A stretch of DNA of 64,000 bases. Origin: Oligella sp050920755. GTDB taxonomy: Bacteria; Pseudomonadota; Gammaproteobacteria; Burkholderiales; Burkholderiaceae_B. The position numbers and the translations under genes are program-made. The notes beneath the pieces were generated by a model. It was not told the origin of the DNA, made no database searches, and worked only from the letters and a program-made list of their open reading frames with translations. Below are positions 8,630 to 18,171 of this stretch, piece by piece; positions within the stretch are counted from its first letter, which is position 1; each line of letters starts with the position of its first letter. Location: positions 372,001 to 436,000 of the forward strand of contig NZ_CP158480.1 of the NCBI RefSeq assembly GCF_050920755.1. Reading direction: 5' to 3'.

Positions 8630-9982
8630 ATGGAATATCAATACGATCTTTTTGTGATTGGCGCAGGTAGTGGCGGTGTGAGAGCCGCTCGTTTTGCTGC
8701 CCAAGCCGGTGCAAAAGTGGCAATTGCCGAAACTAAGGATTTAGGCGGCACATGTGTGAATGTCGGTTGTATTCCTAAAAAGCTCTACAGTTATGCCGCT
8801 CAGTTTAATGAGTCTTTTAGTGAAGCGGCCGGCTTTGGTTGGTCGGTCGGTGAGACTCGATTGGATTGGGATTTATTAAAGCGTAATCGCGCACAGGAAA
8901 TTTCTCGTCTAAACGGTATTTACGATAATTTAATCAAGAGTTCCGGTGCTGAGTTGATTCGCGGTTGGGCCACGTTGCTTGATGATCATACCGTTGAGGT
9001 TGAGGGTAAGCAGTATACGGCTAAGTATATTTTAGTCGTCCCCGGCGGCTGGCCGATGGTGCCGGATGTACCGGGTAAAGAGCATGTGATTACCTCTAAT
9101 GAAGTATTCGATTTACCGCAATTTCCTAAGCGTTTTTTAATCGTTGGCGGTGGTTATATTGCTTGTGAATTTGCTTCTATTTTTAATGGTCTCGGTGCTA
9201 AGGTTACGCAGATTTATCGTGGCGAGCAGGTGCTTAGAGGATTTGATAGCGATATTCGTCAACATATTACAGATGAAATGCTTAAATCCGGGATTGATTT
9301 ACGTGTTCAAAGCGATATTGCATCGATTGAAAAAAAGGCCGATCATTACTTAGTTCATCTCAAGAATAATGACACGGTTGAGGTTGATGTGGTGATGTAT
9401 GCCACCGGCCGCATCCCTAGAACTGAGGGCTTAGGATTGGATAAAATCGGCGTGACGTTGGGTAAAGAGGGTGAGATCAAGGTAGACGAAAACTACCGCA
9501 CCAGTGTTCCATCCGTTTTTGCCTTAGGTGATGTCACCGACCGTGTTCAGTTAACACCGGTAGCAACCGGTGAGGCGATGGTACTGGTCGATTATTTATT
9601 CGGCAAGGGTGAGCGTAAATTGAGCTATGATTTTATCCCTACAGCTGTTTTTACTCATCCTAATATCGGTACCGTCGGTTTTACCGAAGACGAGGCACGT
9701 GAGAGATTTGATGAGGTTGTGATTTATCGCACCGATTTTAGACCTTTAAAGCATACACTTAGCGGTAGTAGTGCGCGCACCATGATGAAGCTTGTGGTTG
9801 ATAAGGCCAGCGATCGAGTGGTTGGCCTACATATGGTAGGCGATGAGGCGGGCGAAATTACGCAAGGTTTTGCCGTGGCGATGAAGGCCGGTGCGACCAA
9901 GGCGATCTTTGACAGCACCATTGGTATCCATCCCACCGCGGCTGAAGAGTTTGTCACGATGCGTCAACCGCTTAGTGAATAA
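8630..9982 (+). CDS. gor: Glutathione-disulfide reductase
   Basis: Gor is a cytoplasmic FAD flavoenzyme that reduces GSSG with NADPH. The 450 residues have the typical length. The FAD-binding GAGSGG lies at 11-16, the redox-active pair is Cys42/Cys47 in GGTCVNVGCIPKK, and the second Rossmann motif is GGGYIACEFA. The following YRGEQVLRGFD places the two arginines that select NADPH over NADH. The C-terminal HPTAAEE (His434, Glu439) is the catalytic dyad contributed to the partner subunit. It is probably monocistronic, with GGGAG in its leader and a terminator behind. Confidence 0.95.
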   Translation: MEYQYDLFVIGAGSGGVRAARFAAQAGAKVAIAETKDLGGTCVNVGCIPKKLYSYAAQFNESFSEAAGFGWSVGETRLDWDLLKRNRAQEISRLNGIYDNLIKSSGAELIRGWATLLDDHTVEVEGKQYTAKYILVVPGGWPMVPDVPGKEHVITSNEVFDLPQFPKRFLIVGGGYIACEFASIFNGLGAKVTQIYRGEQVLRGFDSDIRQHITDEMLKSGIDLRVQSDIASIEKKADHYLVHLKNNDTVEVDVVMYATGRIPRTEGLGLDKIGVTLGKEGEIKVDENYRTSVPSVFALGDVTDRVQLTPVATGEAMVLVDYLFGKGERKLSYDFIPTAVFTHPNIGTVGFTEDEARERFDEVVIYRTDFRPLKHTLSGSSARTMMKLVVDKASDRVVGLHMVGDEAGEITQGFAVAMKAGATKAIFDSTIGIHPTAAEEFVTMRQPLSE

Positions 9983-10002
9983 ATCTTTTTAAAATCTTTT
10001 AT

Positions 10003-10038
10003 TTAAAGCTCCGTATAAACTGGAGCTTTAATTGTTTA
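10003..10038 (+). terminator. Rho-independent terminator after gor
   Basis: A perfect 10-bp stem (10003-10012 with 10022-10031), a 9-base loop and a moderately U-rich tail (TTGTTTAT), 20 bases past the gor stop. Confidence 0.7.
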
Positions 10039-10066
10039 TATGAACTCGAATTAATGGGAGCTTTTT

Positions 10067-11341
10067 ATGAGAAATAGTATTCTTGGAGTACTGGAGAGCG
10101 TCGGCCTCGCTGATAATGCCCTAGTCGTCAAGATTGTATTTCTTTTGTGTGTTTTAACTATCACGATTACCTATTACTTTGCCGCAAAGACCTTGGTTGA
10201 TCGTATTTTTAGGCGTTTTTTACAAAAGACCAAAGGTTCCTTTTTTCCCATCTTAGGGCAATCAAAAACTCTGCATTATCTTTATGTAACTACCGTTATT
10301 ATGGTCTTTAGGGCCGTAAGCGAATTGTTATTTGAGCCCGGCGATGATCTGCGGCGCTTGATAGAGATTATCGCTAGGGTATTGCTTTTAATCTTTGCAG
10401 CGCTTTCCATTGCTTCATTTATTGATGTGCTGGGGCGCTTGGCAAGGCGTAACCACAAACTGGACGCTTTGCCGATTCAGGGCTTTCAACAAACCTTCAA
10501 GTTAGTGATAACGGTTATTACTATTGTCTTGATTGTGTCTGTACTGCTTGGGCAGTCTCCGGGTATCGTGATCAGTGGTTTCGGTGCGATGACTGCGGTC
10601 TTGATGTTGGTTTTCCAGAGTCCAATCATGGGTTTTGTGGCGGGTATTCAATTATCCGCAAATAATATGCTCAAGGTAGGGGACTGGCTGGAAATGCCTA
10701 AATATAATGCCGACGGTGATGTGGTGGAGATTGGTTTAACCACGGTTAAAGTACAGAATTTTGATAAAACGGTTACCACGATCCCCACCTCAGCCTTGAT
10801 TTCCGATTCGTTTAAAAACTGGCGCGGCATGCAGGAATCCGGTGGTCGACGCATTAAGCGTCAAGTTTGTATTGATATTAATACCATTCGTTTTATCAAT
10901 GAGGAAGAACTGCATAAAATGAGTGGTAGTCGCCGGTTAACTCAGTATTTGGTTGCCAAGAGCAAAGAAATTTCCGAACACAATAAGGAGGTTTCTACTG
11001 AGGGTTTGGCACGCTTTTTGGATCAGCGCCATTTAACTAATATCGGTACCTTTAGGGCCTATATTATGGCTTATTTAAAGCAGCACCCGAGAATTCATAA
11101 AAATATGACAATTATGGTTCGTCAGATGGCTGCAACTGCTGAGGGCGTGCCCTTAGAGGTGTACTGCTTTACCAATACCACAGTTTGGGGTGAGTATGAA
11201 GATATTCAAAGTGATATTTTCGATCATATATTTGCCGTGGCTCATATCTTCGGTTTACGTATTTTCCAGGCGCCTTCGGGATACGATTGGCGCTATGTGG
11301 CTGAGTCGACTATAAAGCAGAGAGAAGAGCGTGTGGAATAG
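10067..11341 (+). CDS. Mechanosensitive ion channel, YbdG/MscM-like
   Basis: An inner-membrane MscS-superfamily channel of 424 residues. Several hydrophobic helices (about 15-45, 70-90, 100-125, 145-165) precede the pore-lining helix and the MscS beta domain (QSPIMGFVAGIQLSANN, then VGDWLEMP). The block WRGMQESGGRRIKR is very similar to the E. coli YbdG (MscM) motif WRGMxESGGRRIKR, so this subfamily is favoured over MscS itself. YbdG-type channels contribute to survival of mild osmotic downshock. RBS GGGAG lies 7 bases before the ATG. It converges on the TRAP operon across a perfect bidirectional terminator. Confidence 0.9.
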   Translation: MRNSILGVLESVGLADNALVVKIVFLLCVLTITITYYFAAKTLVDRIFRRFLQKTKGSFFPILGQSKTLHYLYVTTVIMVFRAVSELLFEPGDDLRRLIEIIARVLLLIFAALSIASFIDVLGRLARRNHKLDALPIQGFQQTFKLVITVITIVLIVSVLLGQSPGIVISGFGAMTAVLMLVFQSPIMGFVAGIQLSANNMLKVGDWLEMPKYNADGDVVEIGLTTVKVQNFDKTVTTIPTSALISDSFKNWRGMQESGGRRIKRQVCIDINTIRFINEEELHKMSGSRRLTQYLVAKSKEISEHNKEVSTEGLARFLDQRHLTNIGTFRAYIMAYLKQHPRIHKNMTIMVRQMAATAEGVPLEVYCFTNTTVWGEYEDIQSDIFDHIFAVAHIFGLRIFQAPSGYDWRYVAESTIKQREERVE

Positions 11342-11354
11342 TGTTCCCTCAGTT

Positions 11355-11396
11355 ACTTAGTAATAAAGCACCCGTAAGGGTGCTTTATTACTAAGT
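11355..11396. terminator. Bidirectional terminator (19-bp perfect stem)
   Basis: The 19-base arms at 11355-11373 and 11378-11396 are perfectly complementary with a GTAA loop. The stem ends are A/T-rich in both directions. It sits between the stops of the convergent mechanosensitive channel and dctP genes. Confidence 0.85.
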
Positions 11397-11415
11397 GAAA
11401 ATCAAAAGTTTCAAC

Positions 11416-12519
11416 TTATTTTGATGCGCAAGCCTTGATTTTCTCTAAATCAGGTCCCTCAATGCTGCGACCTAAGTTAAACGGCTTGGACATTTCGCGC
11501 CAGTCTTTATAATCATGAAGATACTCTAACTGACTTAGATACACTTTAGCCGCATCAGGGTTACTACAAGCAACGTTAACCATCACTTCGTTAGTTACTT
11601 TCTGAATCGCTTCCAAGTCCTCATCACTGAAACGATGGATTTCAACGCCTGCTTTTTGGAAGGTTCGTACACCCTTAAGCGCTTGCTTCTCAGAGTTGGT
11701 AATACCCCACATCATTGTAGCTTGAGCGGCAATCTTAAGCTTTTCTTGAGTCTCCGGGCTTAATGCATCCCATGCTTTTTTATTAATCATCACACCGAAA
11801 ACCGAAGCAGATTGGTGCCAACCCGGCGTAGTCCAGTGCTTAGTCACTTGGTGTAAGCCGGCTGAAACGTCAACGTTAGGCGTTGAGAATTCTGCACCGT
11901 CAATTACGCCACGCTCAAGTGATTGATACAGTTCCTGCCCTGCCATAGAAACTTGGGTACCACCGATTTTTTCAAGCACCTGACCCTGCTCCAAACCGGA
12001 CAAACGTAAACGCTTACCTTTAATCTCGTCAAGATTACGAACAGGATCCACCGTACGGAAGCCCGATTCGTTATTAGTAACGTTAAAAGGTAGATAAACC
12101 ATACCGTATTTGCCGAAAACCTCGTTATACATTTCGGCACCACCCCACTCATTAATCCAGTTAGCGTAATCCATGGCGTTAAATAAGCTGGAGTGTGTGG
12201 CTAAAGGAGAGAATGCAGGATTACGACCTGCCCAATAGCCCGGCCAGTCAGCGCCTGCTTCAATCGTGCCCGACTCTACCGCGCTAAAAACCTCACCACT
12301 TGGTACTAAAGAACCGCCCTCAAAGAACTCAATTTTTAACTCATCGCCGGCAAGTTTATTAACCAGTTCCACCCATTTTTTATCAGTTTCAATCAACTCA
12401 ATAGATGCGGGCCATGTACTGGTCATCGTCCATTTTTTTGGTGCCGCCTGAGCTAGACTCATGCCACCCAAAATGGCAGTTCCTACTAACACGTGTACTG
12501 TTTTTTTAATTAATGACAT
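11416..12519 (-). CDS. TRAP transporter substrate-binding protein (DctP family)
   Basis: The periplasmic receptor of a tripartite ATP-independent transporter. Residues 1-25 are a signal peptide ending at AQA-AP. The mature protein has the DctP pattern: EFFEGGSLVPSGEVFSAV, the carboxylate-binding Arg region GKRLRLSG, and the SLERGVIDGAEF block. The 367-residue length and overall wording resemble TakP-type receptors for keto or monocarboxylic acids more than C4-dicarboxylate DctP, but the substrate is inference. It is the last gene of a dctQ-dctM-dctP operon read on the minus strand and ends at the strong bidirectional terminator. Confidence 0.9.
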   Translation of the reverse strand: MSLIKKTVHVLVGTAILGGMSLAQAAPKKWTMTSTWPASIELIETDKKWVELVNKLAGDELKIEFFEGGSLVPSGEVFSAVESGTIEAGADWPGYWAGRNPAFSPLATHSSLFNAMDYANWINEWGGAEMYNEVFGKYGMVYLPFNVTNNESGFRTVDPVRNLDEIKGKRLRLSGLEQGQVLEKIGGTQVSMAGQELYQSLERGVIDGAEFSTPNVDVSAGLHQVTKHWTTPGWHQSASVFGVMINKKAWDALSPETQEKLKIAAQATMMWGITNSEKQALKGVRTFQKAGVEIHRFSDEDLEAIQKVTNEVMVNVACSNPDAAKVYLSQLEYLHDYKDWREMSKPFNLGRSIEGPDLEKIKACASK

Positions 12520-12541
12520 TTTGTCTCCTTTATTTTATAAA

Positions 12542-13864
12542 TTAATTCCCGTATAACACTTCAGGTAACCAAGTGATTAAATTAGGGAAAACTGCGCATA
12601 AAATACACATAAAAACCACAATGAAAATAAAAGGAATGACTCCCTTAATAATTTCAATAGTCGGGATCGATTTAGGCGTAATTGCCCGCAAATAGAACAA
12701 CGCATAACCAAATGGCGGGGTTAGGAAGGATGTCTGTAAAAGCACTGAAACTAACACCACAAACCATAAAATGCTGATACCCATCTCTTGTACTAACGGC
12801 AATAAGATCGGGAAAGATAAAAGCACAATGCCGGTCCAGTCAAGGAAACAACCCAAAATAAAAACAATCAATAACATCACAATAATCAAAGCCCAAGGCG
12901 CCATATCCAGACTGCGCATCAAGTCTTGCACCGCACTTAAACCACCGGTGATATTAAATACGCCTGTAAAGGCGGTTGCCCCGACAACAATAAATAAAAT
13001 CATCGCGGAAGTACGGCCCGTCTCATAAAGTGCACTGAGGAACATACGCCACTGGAACTTACCACGAAGTACTACGAAGATAAAAGACAATAAGCAACCA
13101 ATTGCAGAGGCCTCGGTGGCAGTTGCAATACCGACAAGCAGAGAACCCAAAATACCTAAAATTAAAAAGATAGGTGGCACTGCTTCAATAATCAGCATCT
13201 TCGTCAATTCCGCACGAGAAATCTTCTCTTCAGGCTCCACAGACGGCGCGCTGGCTGGGTCACGCCATGCAACAAACACCACCCATGCTGCATATAAGAG
13301 GCCGAGTAAAATACCCGGAATCAAAGCACCGGCAAATAGCTCACCAATAGATAAAGGAGAGTAGCTCGCCATTAGAATCAACATAATTGACGGTGGAATT
13401 AAAATACCCAAGCAACCGGAAGCGGCGATTACACCGGTAGTAAGTCGCGGACTATAACCGTAAATCAGCATCGGACGTAATGCCATCATGCCGGTGACTG
13501 TGATTGAAGCACCGATAATACCGGTTGTCGCAGCCAACAGCATGGATAAAAACACCACTGCCAAAGCCAAACCGCCACGAACACGAGATAGCAAGTGGCG
13601 CAAGGCTTCAAACATTTTGTCTGTAACCTCTGAATCCGATAAAAACCGCGCCATTAAAATAAATAAAGGAATGGCAATTAAAGTATAGTTATCAAGCACA
13701 TCACCGAAGATGCGGTTAATAACTATACCTAAGACCATCGGCTTACCGGCAATAAATGCCCCCAATACCGCAACCCCTCCCAGCACAAAAGCTAGAGGGT
13801 GTCCCATAAATAGACCTACCAGTAGTAGGCCACCCATAATTAATGCAATATATTCACCTGACAT
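12542..13864 (-). CDS. TRAP transporter large permease (DctM family)
   Basis: A 440-residue polytopic inner-membrane protein of the DctM/IT superfamily, the Na+-coupled translocation subunit. Hydrophobic helices run throughout. The family motif GCLGILIPPSIMLI appears near residues 140-155, and LLQTSFLTPPFGYALFYL near the C-terminus is typical of DctM. It starts 3 bases after the dctQ stop (its ATG begins MSGEYIAL) and is followed by dctP 22 bases later, so the three are almost certainly one transcript. Confidence 0.93.
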   Translation of the reverse strand: MSGEYIALIMGGLLLVGLFMGHPLAFVLGGVAVLGAFIAGKPMVLGIVINRIFGDVLDNYTLIAIPLFILMARFLSDSEVTDKMFEALRHLLSRVRGGLALAVVFLSMLLAATTGIIGASITVTGMMALRPMLIYGYSPRLTTGVIAASGCLGILIPPSIMLILMASYSPLSIGELFAGALIPGILLGLLYAAWVVFVAWRDPASAPSVEPEEKISRAELTKMLIIEAVPPIFLILGILGSLLVGIATATEASAIGCLLSFIFVVLRGKFQWRMFLSALYETGRTSAMILFIVVGATAFTGVFNITGGLSAVQDLMRSLDMAPWALIIVMLLIVFILGCFLDWTGIVLLSFPILLPLVQEMGISILWFVVLVSVLLQTSFLTPPFGYALFYLRAITPKSIPTIEIIKGVIPFIFIVVFMCILCAVFPNLITWLPEVLYGN

Positions 13865-13867
13865 AAG

Positions 13868-14353
13868 CTATACATCCTTTTTGAACAGCAGGCGAAGCAC
13901 TTCGGCCACTCCCTGTAGAAGCAAGAGAGCGGCGGCAACAACCATAGAGACTTTTAGCGGATAAACTGGCAACTGCACAGCACCATAAGTGGTTTCTGCT
14001 TGAGCCACAGAACGCATAGCAAACTCATAACTGCGTGTTAGGAAAATCCAACCGAAAGGTAAGAAAAAGATAAGATAACCGGCGATATCTACCCACTTCT
14101 GCGCTTTTCTTGATAAATGCTGAACCAGAAGATCCACGCGCACATGGGCTTGGTGTTTTAGGGCATAAGCGCCCAACATCATAAAATAAAATCCGTAAAG
14201 CTGCTTAGTAACATCAAAAGACCATCGAGTCGGTTGATGTAATGCATAACGCATAAATACTTCGTAAATGATGATAACCGCAAAAACAATGGCTATAAAA
14301 GACACTATTTTCCCTATCACCTCGTTAATAAAATCAATAAAACGTATGATCAT
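13868..14353 (-). CDS. TRAP transporter small permease (DctQ family)
   Basis: A 161-residue protein with four predicted transmembrane helices (about 15-38, 50-68, 88-108, 130-150). It has the DctQ-family pattern EVFMRYALHQPTRWSFDVT in the first loop, the usual length and position. DctQ pairs with DctM in the membrane. It is the first gene of the TRAP operon. The semialdehyde dehydrogenase gene lies 176 bases upstream on the same strand. Confidence 0.9.
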   Translation of the reverse strand: MIIRFIDFINEVIGKIVSFIAIVFAVIIIYEVFMRYALHQPTRWSFDVTKQLYGFYFMMLGAYALKHQAHVRVDLLVQHLSRKAQKWVDIAGYLIFFLPFGWIFLTRSYEFAMRSVAQAETTYGAVQLPVYPLKVSMVVAAALLLLQGVAEVLRLLFKKDV

Positions 14354-14529
14354 GAGATCCCTTTATTAATATTATCTAATTAATAGTAATAGATAGTAAC
14401 TAACTGTACAATGCCTTTTTTTTGATAACAAGCTAGTATTTATCCCAGTTTTTATTATGAATCCGGAAAAAGGCGCAAAAAAATCGCCGCCCGAAATTAT
14501 GTCGTGACGAGGAAAAATAGATCAATAGC

Positions 14530-16014
14530 TTATAGCGTGGGCATAGAGAACTGAGCGCCCTCACGAACTGATGCGCTCGGCCAACGCTGAGTAATGGTTT
14601 TGCGACGAGTAAAGAAGCGTACACCATCCGGTCCGTACATAAATAAATCACCGAATAAAGAGCGTTTCCAACCGCCGAAGCTTTGATAAGCAACCGGTAC
14701 CGGTAAGGGGATATTAATACCGACCTTAATGTTATCGCTAAAGTAGCGTGCTGCTTCACCATCGCGAGTGTAAATGCAAGTGCCGTTGCCATACTCATGC
14801 TGATTAATAAGCTCCATGGCTTCTTCCATTGAGTCGACACGCATTACTTGTAATACCGGGCCGAATATCTCAGCCTTATAGCTATCCATGTCTTTTGTGA
14901 CATGATCTAAAAGTGTGGCGCCCACAAAAAAGCCATCTTCATACCCTTCAGGCTTGGTGTTGGTGCCGTCAACAACTAGGGTTGCACCTTGTTCAACACA
15001 ACTGCGTATATGGGAAATGACCTTGTCTTTGTGTTCGGCAGTAATAACCGGGCCAAAGTCATTATTAGCGTCGTGGTGTACGCCGACTTTCGATTTTGCG
15101 ATTGCTGTGCTTAATTGAGCAATCATCTTATCGGCAATTTCATCACCAACAGCGACGGCCACTGAAAGGGCCATACAACGCTCACCGGAAGAACCGAAAG
15201 CTGCACCCAACAAAGAGTTCACTACGTTATCTAAATCGGCGTCCGGCATGACAATAGCATGGTTTTTGGCGCCACCCAAAGCTTGACAGCGTTTGCCATG
15301 CGAGGTGGCTTTGCTGTAGATATATTCGGCAATAGGTGTAGATCCTACAAAGCTGATAGCTTCTACATCTTTATGCTCCAATAAAGCATCAACCGTTTCT
15401 TTACCGCCATTAACTAAATTAAGTACGCCGTCCGGTAGGCCTGCTTTTTTTATTAGTTCCACAACGAATAGCGTGGCGCTTGGGTCTCGCTCAGATGGTT
15501 TTAAAACAAAGGTATTGCCGCAAGCAATTGCCAGAGGGAACATCCACAACGGAACCATCACGGGGAAGTTAAAAGGAGTGATGCCTGCTATCACACCTAA
15601 GGGATGGAATTGGCTCCACGAGTCGATATCAGAACCTACGTTACGGCTATGCTCTCCTTTAAGCAACTCCGGGATGCCGCAAGCAAATTCGACGTTTTCA
15701 ATGGCACGTTGTAATTCACCACGGGCATCGTGCACAATTTTTCCGTGCTCTTCGCCGATTAAATGACAAATCTCATCCGCATGTTGTTCAAGTAGCTCCT
15801 TGTACTTAAACATGATGCGTGCTCTTTGTATGGGTGTTGTTTTGCTCCATGTAGGAAAAGCAGCTTTTGCAGAAGCGACGGCTTCATCAATCGTTTGAGC
15901 ATTGCCGAGCAATACCTCCTTGCTGATAATGCCTTTTGCCGGATTGTAAACCGGCTGAGTTCTCTCGCCATCAGTAATTAGCTGACCGTTAATATAATGA
16001 CCTACTTTTTGCAT
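14530..16014 (-). CDS. mmsA: CoA-acylating methylmalonate-semialdehyde dehydrogenase
   Basis: An ALDH-superfamily enzyme that oxidises methylmalonate or malonate semialdehyde to propionyl-CoA or acetyl-CoA. The 494 residues show the MmsA-type PFNFPVMVPLWM block (147-158), the nucleotide-binding FVGSTPIAEYIY (222-233) and the catalytic Cys280 in FGSSGERCMA. The Glu-general-base region is replaced by QALGGAKNH, typical of the CoA-dependent MmsA branch. The gene lies between an iron alcohol dehydrogenase and the TRAP operon, all on the minus strand, suggesting alcohol to semialdehyde to acyl-CoA chemistry on an imported substrate. Confidence 0.92.
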   Translation of the reverse strand: MQKVGHYINGQLITDGERTQPVYNPAKGIISKEVLLGNAQTIDEAVASAKAAFPTWSKTTPIQRARIMFKYKELLEQHADEICHLIGEEHGKIVHDARGELQRAIENVEFACGIPELLKGEHSRNVGSDIDSWSQFHPLGVIAGITPFNFPVMVPLWMFPLAIACGNTFVLKPSERDPSATLFVVELIKKAGLPDGVLNLVNGGKETVDALLEHKDVEAISFVGSTPIAEYIYSKATSHGKRCQALGGAKNHAIVMPDADLDNVVNSLLGAAFGSSGERCMALSVAVAVGDEIADKMIAQLSTAIAKSKVGVHHDANNDFGPVITAEHKDKVISHIRSCVEQGATLVVDGTNTKPEGYEDGFFVGATLLDHVTKDMDSYKAEIFGPVLQVMRVDSMEEAMELINQHEYGNGTCIYTRDGEAARYFSDNIKVGINIPLPVPVAYQSFGGWKRSLFGDLFMYGPDGVRFFTRRKTITQRWPSASVREGAQFSMPTL

Positions 16015-16070
16015 AGAATTCTCCTTTGATTTAATTAGCTATAAATTAGTAATAGAGTAATAAGGGTCGC

Positions 16071-17228
16071 TTACCATAAGCCGTGGTATAAGCTCAGCAT
16101 TTCTTCTTTGGTCGGTATACGTGGATTGTTATTAGGTGAGCCTGACGCAAATGCCTGTTCAACCATTGTTTCTACAACACGATCAAACTCTGCTTTTTCT
16201 ACACCGAACTCTGCTAGGGTAGGCACCTTTAATTCTTGATTTAAGTCTTTAAGAAATTCAATCAATTTTGCATTGGCTTTAGCGACGCCATCCTCATCAG
16301 TGGCAACACCTAAAGCTACGGCACATTCTGCATAACGAGTGGCGGCTAAGGGTATTGAGAACTCGGTAACTGAGGGCAGTAACATCGCATTAGAAAGGCC
16401 ATGAGGTACATGGAAAAAAGCACCGATTGGACGGCTCATGCCATGCACTAATGCAACGGATGAATTACTGAACGCAATACCTGCAAGGGTAGAACCCAGC
16501 ATCATCTTCTCGCGAGCTTTTTCATTGTTGCCGTCGTGATAAGCGGTTTTAATATTGGGGCCGATTAAGCGTAAAGCGGCAAGACATTGTTGATCACTAA
16601 AAGCATTGCGCTTTTGGCTGACATAAGCTTCAATCGCATGGCACATCGCATCAATGCCGGTGTCGGCGGTTGTGCGTGGCGGCACAGTGAGTGTCAGGCT
16701 GTAATCAATCACTGTCGCAATCGGCATAAAAGCAACGCCCACGCATAGCAGCTTTTCATTGCTGGCTTCATCGGTGATGATTGTAAATTTCGTGGCTTCG
16801 GAGCCGGTGCCTGCGGTCGTTGGAATTGCAATAATAGGCAGACTTTCTTCATTTACCAAGCGTGGGAATTTAAAGTCACGTATCACGCCCCCGAACTTAC
16901 CTAAAATGCCAATGGCTTTTGCGCTGTCAATCGGACTACCGCCACCCAGTGCAATCAGGCAGTCAAAATCACCGTTTTTTAACATCTCAACACCGCCCAT
17001 AATTGAGGTGTCAGTGGGCTCCGGAATGGTGTCGCTAAAGACGTCGGCAGTTAACTCCCGAGTAGCCAAAATGGCTTGAATTCTTTCGACGTAGCCAAGT
17101 TGTACCATCATCTTGTCTGTTACAATCAAAGGCTTTGAAACTCCAAGAGACTCCATAATTGCAGGTAGTCTGTCACAAGCGTCTTTTCCGATTTCCATAA
17201 TACGCGGCAGGATGATGGTATTAGCCAT
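16071..17228 (-). CDS. Iron-containing alcohol dehydrogenase
   Basis: A group III NAD(P)-dependent alcohol dehydrogenase of 385 residues. The nucleotide-binding GGGSPIDSAKAIG, the TTAGTGSE loop, and the metal ligands in DTGIDAMCHAIEAY, LVHGMSRPIGAFFHVPHG are intact. It could interconvert a hydroxy acid or alcohol with the semialdehyde used by the neighbouring MmsA; 3-hydroxypropionate and 3-hydroxyisobutyrate are guesses. It is divergent from the IclR-type regulator across a 169-base region with a palindrome and is the promoter-proximal gene of the catabolic set. Confidence 0.9.
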   Translation of the reverse strand: MANTIILPRIMEIGKDACDRLPAIMESLGVSKPLIVTDKMMVQLGYVERIQAILATRELTADVFSDTIPEPTDTSIMGGVEMLKNGDFDCLIALGGGSPIDSAKAIGILGKFGGVIRDFKFPRLVNEESLPIIAIPTTAGTGSEATKFTIITDEASNEKLLCVGVAFMPIATVIDYSLTLTVPPRTTADTGIDAMCHAIEAYVSQKRNAFSDQQCLAALRLIGPNIKTAYHDGNNEKAREKMMLGSTLAGIAFSNSSVALVHGMSRPIGAFFHVPHGLSNAMLLPSVTEFSIPLAATRYAECAVALGVATDEDGVAKANAKLIEFLKDLNQELKVPTLAEFGVEKAEFDRVVETMVEQAFASGSPNNNPRIPTKEEMLSLYHGLW

Positions 17229-17281
17229 GCTTAGTCTCCTAAAAAAGAGTGAGTTTTTAATTGAATTGATTATTTGTTTTA

Positions 17282-17308
17282 TATAACGATACGATTCATA
17301 TCGTTATA
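17282..17308. promoter_or_regulatory. Palindromic operator candidate for the IclR-type regulator
   Basis: The arms TATAACGATA (17282-17291) and TATCGTTATA (17299-17308) form a perfect 10-bp inverted repeat around CGATTCA. The site lies midway between divergent iclR-type and adh genes and overlaps the -35 box of the regulator promoter. This is where an autoregulating IclR protein would bind. The assignment is by position and symmetry only. Confidence 0.55.
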
Positions 17309-17323
17309 AGTTTATTGTATAGT
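17295..17323 (+). promoter_or_regulatory. Promoter candidate for the IclR-type regulator
   Basis: TTCATA (17295-17300) and TATAGT (17318-17323) are spaced by 17 bases. The -35 box sits inside the palindrome, consistent with repression by the bound regulator. Confidence 0.45.
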
Positions 17324-17397
17324 AAGTTTATTCGTAATTGGTCTAGGGTTTGTCTCTAAGTTTTTAATAAAAGCCGTTTATCCATGGAGTAGCATCG

Positions 17398-18171
17398 GTG
17401 AAAAGAAAAAAGGGTTCTAGCGTTGAGCGTGTAATGCAGATTATAGAAATGGTTGCTGAGGCGCCTCGTCCGGTCAGTCCGGCCGATCTTGCTTTAGAGT
17501 TGGATATTCCTAAGCCCAGTATTCACCGTTTAATCAATCAATTGCAAGAAGAGGGTTTTTTAACCTTGGATGTGCAAGGTGGGGTGATTTGCGGTAATCG
17601 CACCCATAAATTGATGATGAGTTTGTTGAAGACGAATTTTATTTATAAAACCGAGCGTCAAGCGATTTTGCAAAAGCTCAGCAATAAAATTGAAGAAACT
17701 GTGGGAATAGCCTTTATCCATGATTTAGAGATTGTCTATATGGATCGGGTACTATCAAATTGGCCGTTGCAGATTAATATACCTGAAGCTCATCAGATAC
17801 CGATATGGGCCAGTGCCAGTGGTAAATTGCTTTTATCCTATATGCCGGTAGAGCAGCGTAGAAAAATCATTGACAGCATGCCGATACGTGTCTTGACTAA
17901 AAACACAATTGTCGATAGAGAGGAATTGTTTAGCTGCTTGGAGCAAACCAATAAAAACGGCTATGGGGTGGATAATGAAGAGTTTATCCCCGGGATGGTC
18001 GCATGTTCCGTGCCGGTACCCAATGGCGATAAAACACCCTTTGCAACGATTTTTACCCATGCGCCCACAGTCAGAAAATCCATGGATGAATTGCTCAGCT
18101 ATTTAGACGATATGCATTTAGCAGCGGCTGAGCTCGCCGCTATTTTTGCGAAATTGGAAAAAGCGCACTAG
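17398..18171 (+). CDS. IclR-family transcriptional regulator
   Basis: A 257-residue DNA-binding regulator. The N-terminal winged helix (about 8-75) contains SPADLALELDIPKPSIHRLINQL, and the C-terminal effector domain (about 90-250) carries the IclR pattern PIWASASGKLLLSYMP. It starts with GTG at 17398, preceded by TGGAG. It is divergent from the iron alcohol dehydrogenase and almost certainly controls the adh-mmsA-TRAP genes. Its 3' end overlaps the convergent acyl-CoA synthetase stop by 4 bases. Confidence 0.9.
   Translation: MKRKKGSSVERVMQIIEMVAEAPRPVSPADLALELDIPKPSIHRLINQLQEEGFLTLDVQGGVICGNRTHKLMMSLLKTNFIYKTERQAILQKLSNKIEETVGIAFIHDLEIVYMDRVLSNWPLQINIPEAHQIPIWASASGKLLLSYMPVEQRRKIIDSMPIRVLTKNTIVDREELFSCLEQTNKNGYGVDNEEFIPGMVACSVPVPNGDKTPFATIFTHAPTVRKSMDELLSYLDDMHLAAAELAAIFAKLEKAH

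Noticed and set aside
14433..14840. 135-codon minus-strand ORF overlapping the mmsA 3' end
   Set aside because: It lies in another frame of mmsA with no family resemblance. mmsA is complete and well supported.
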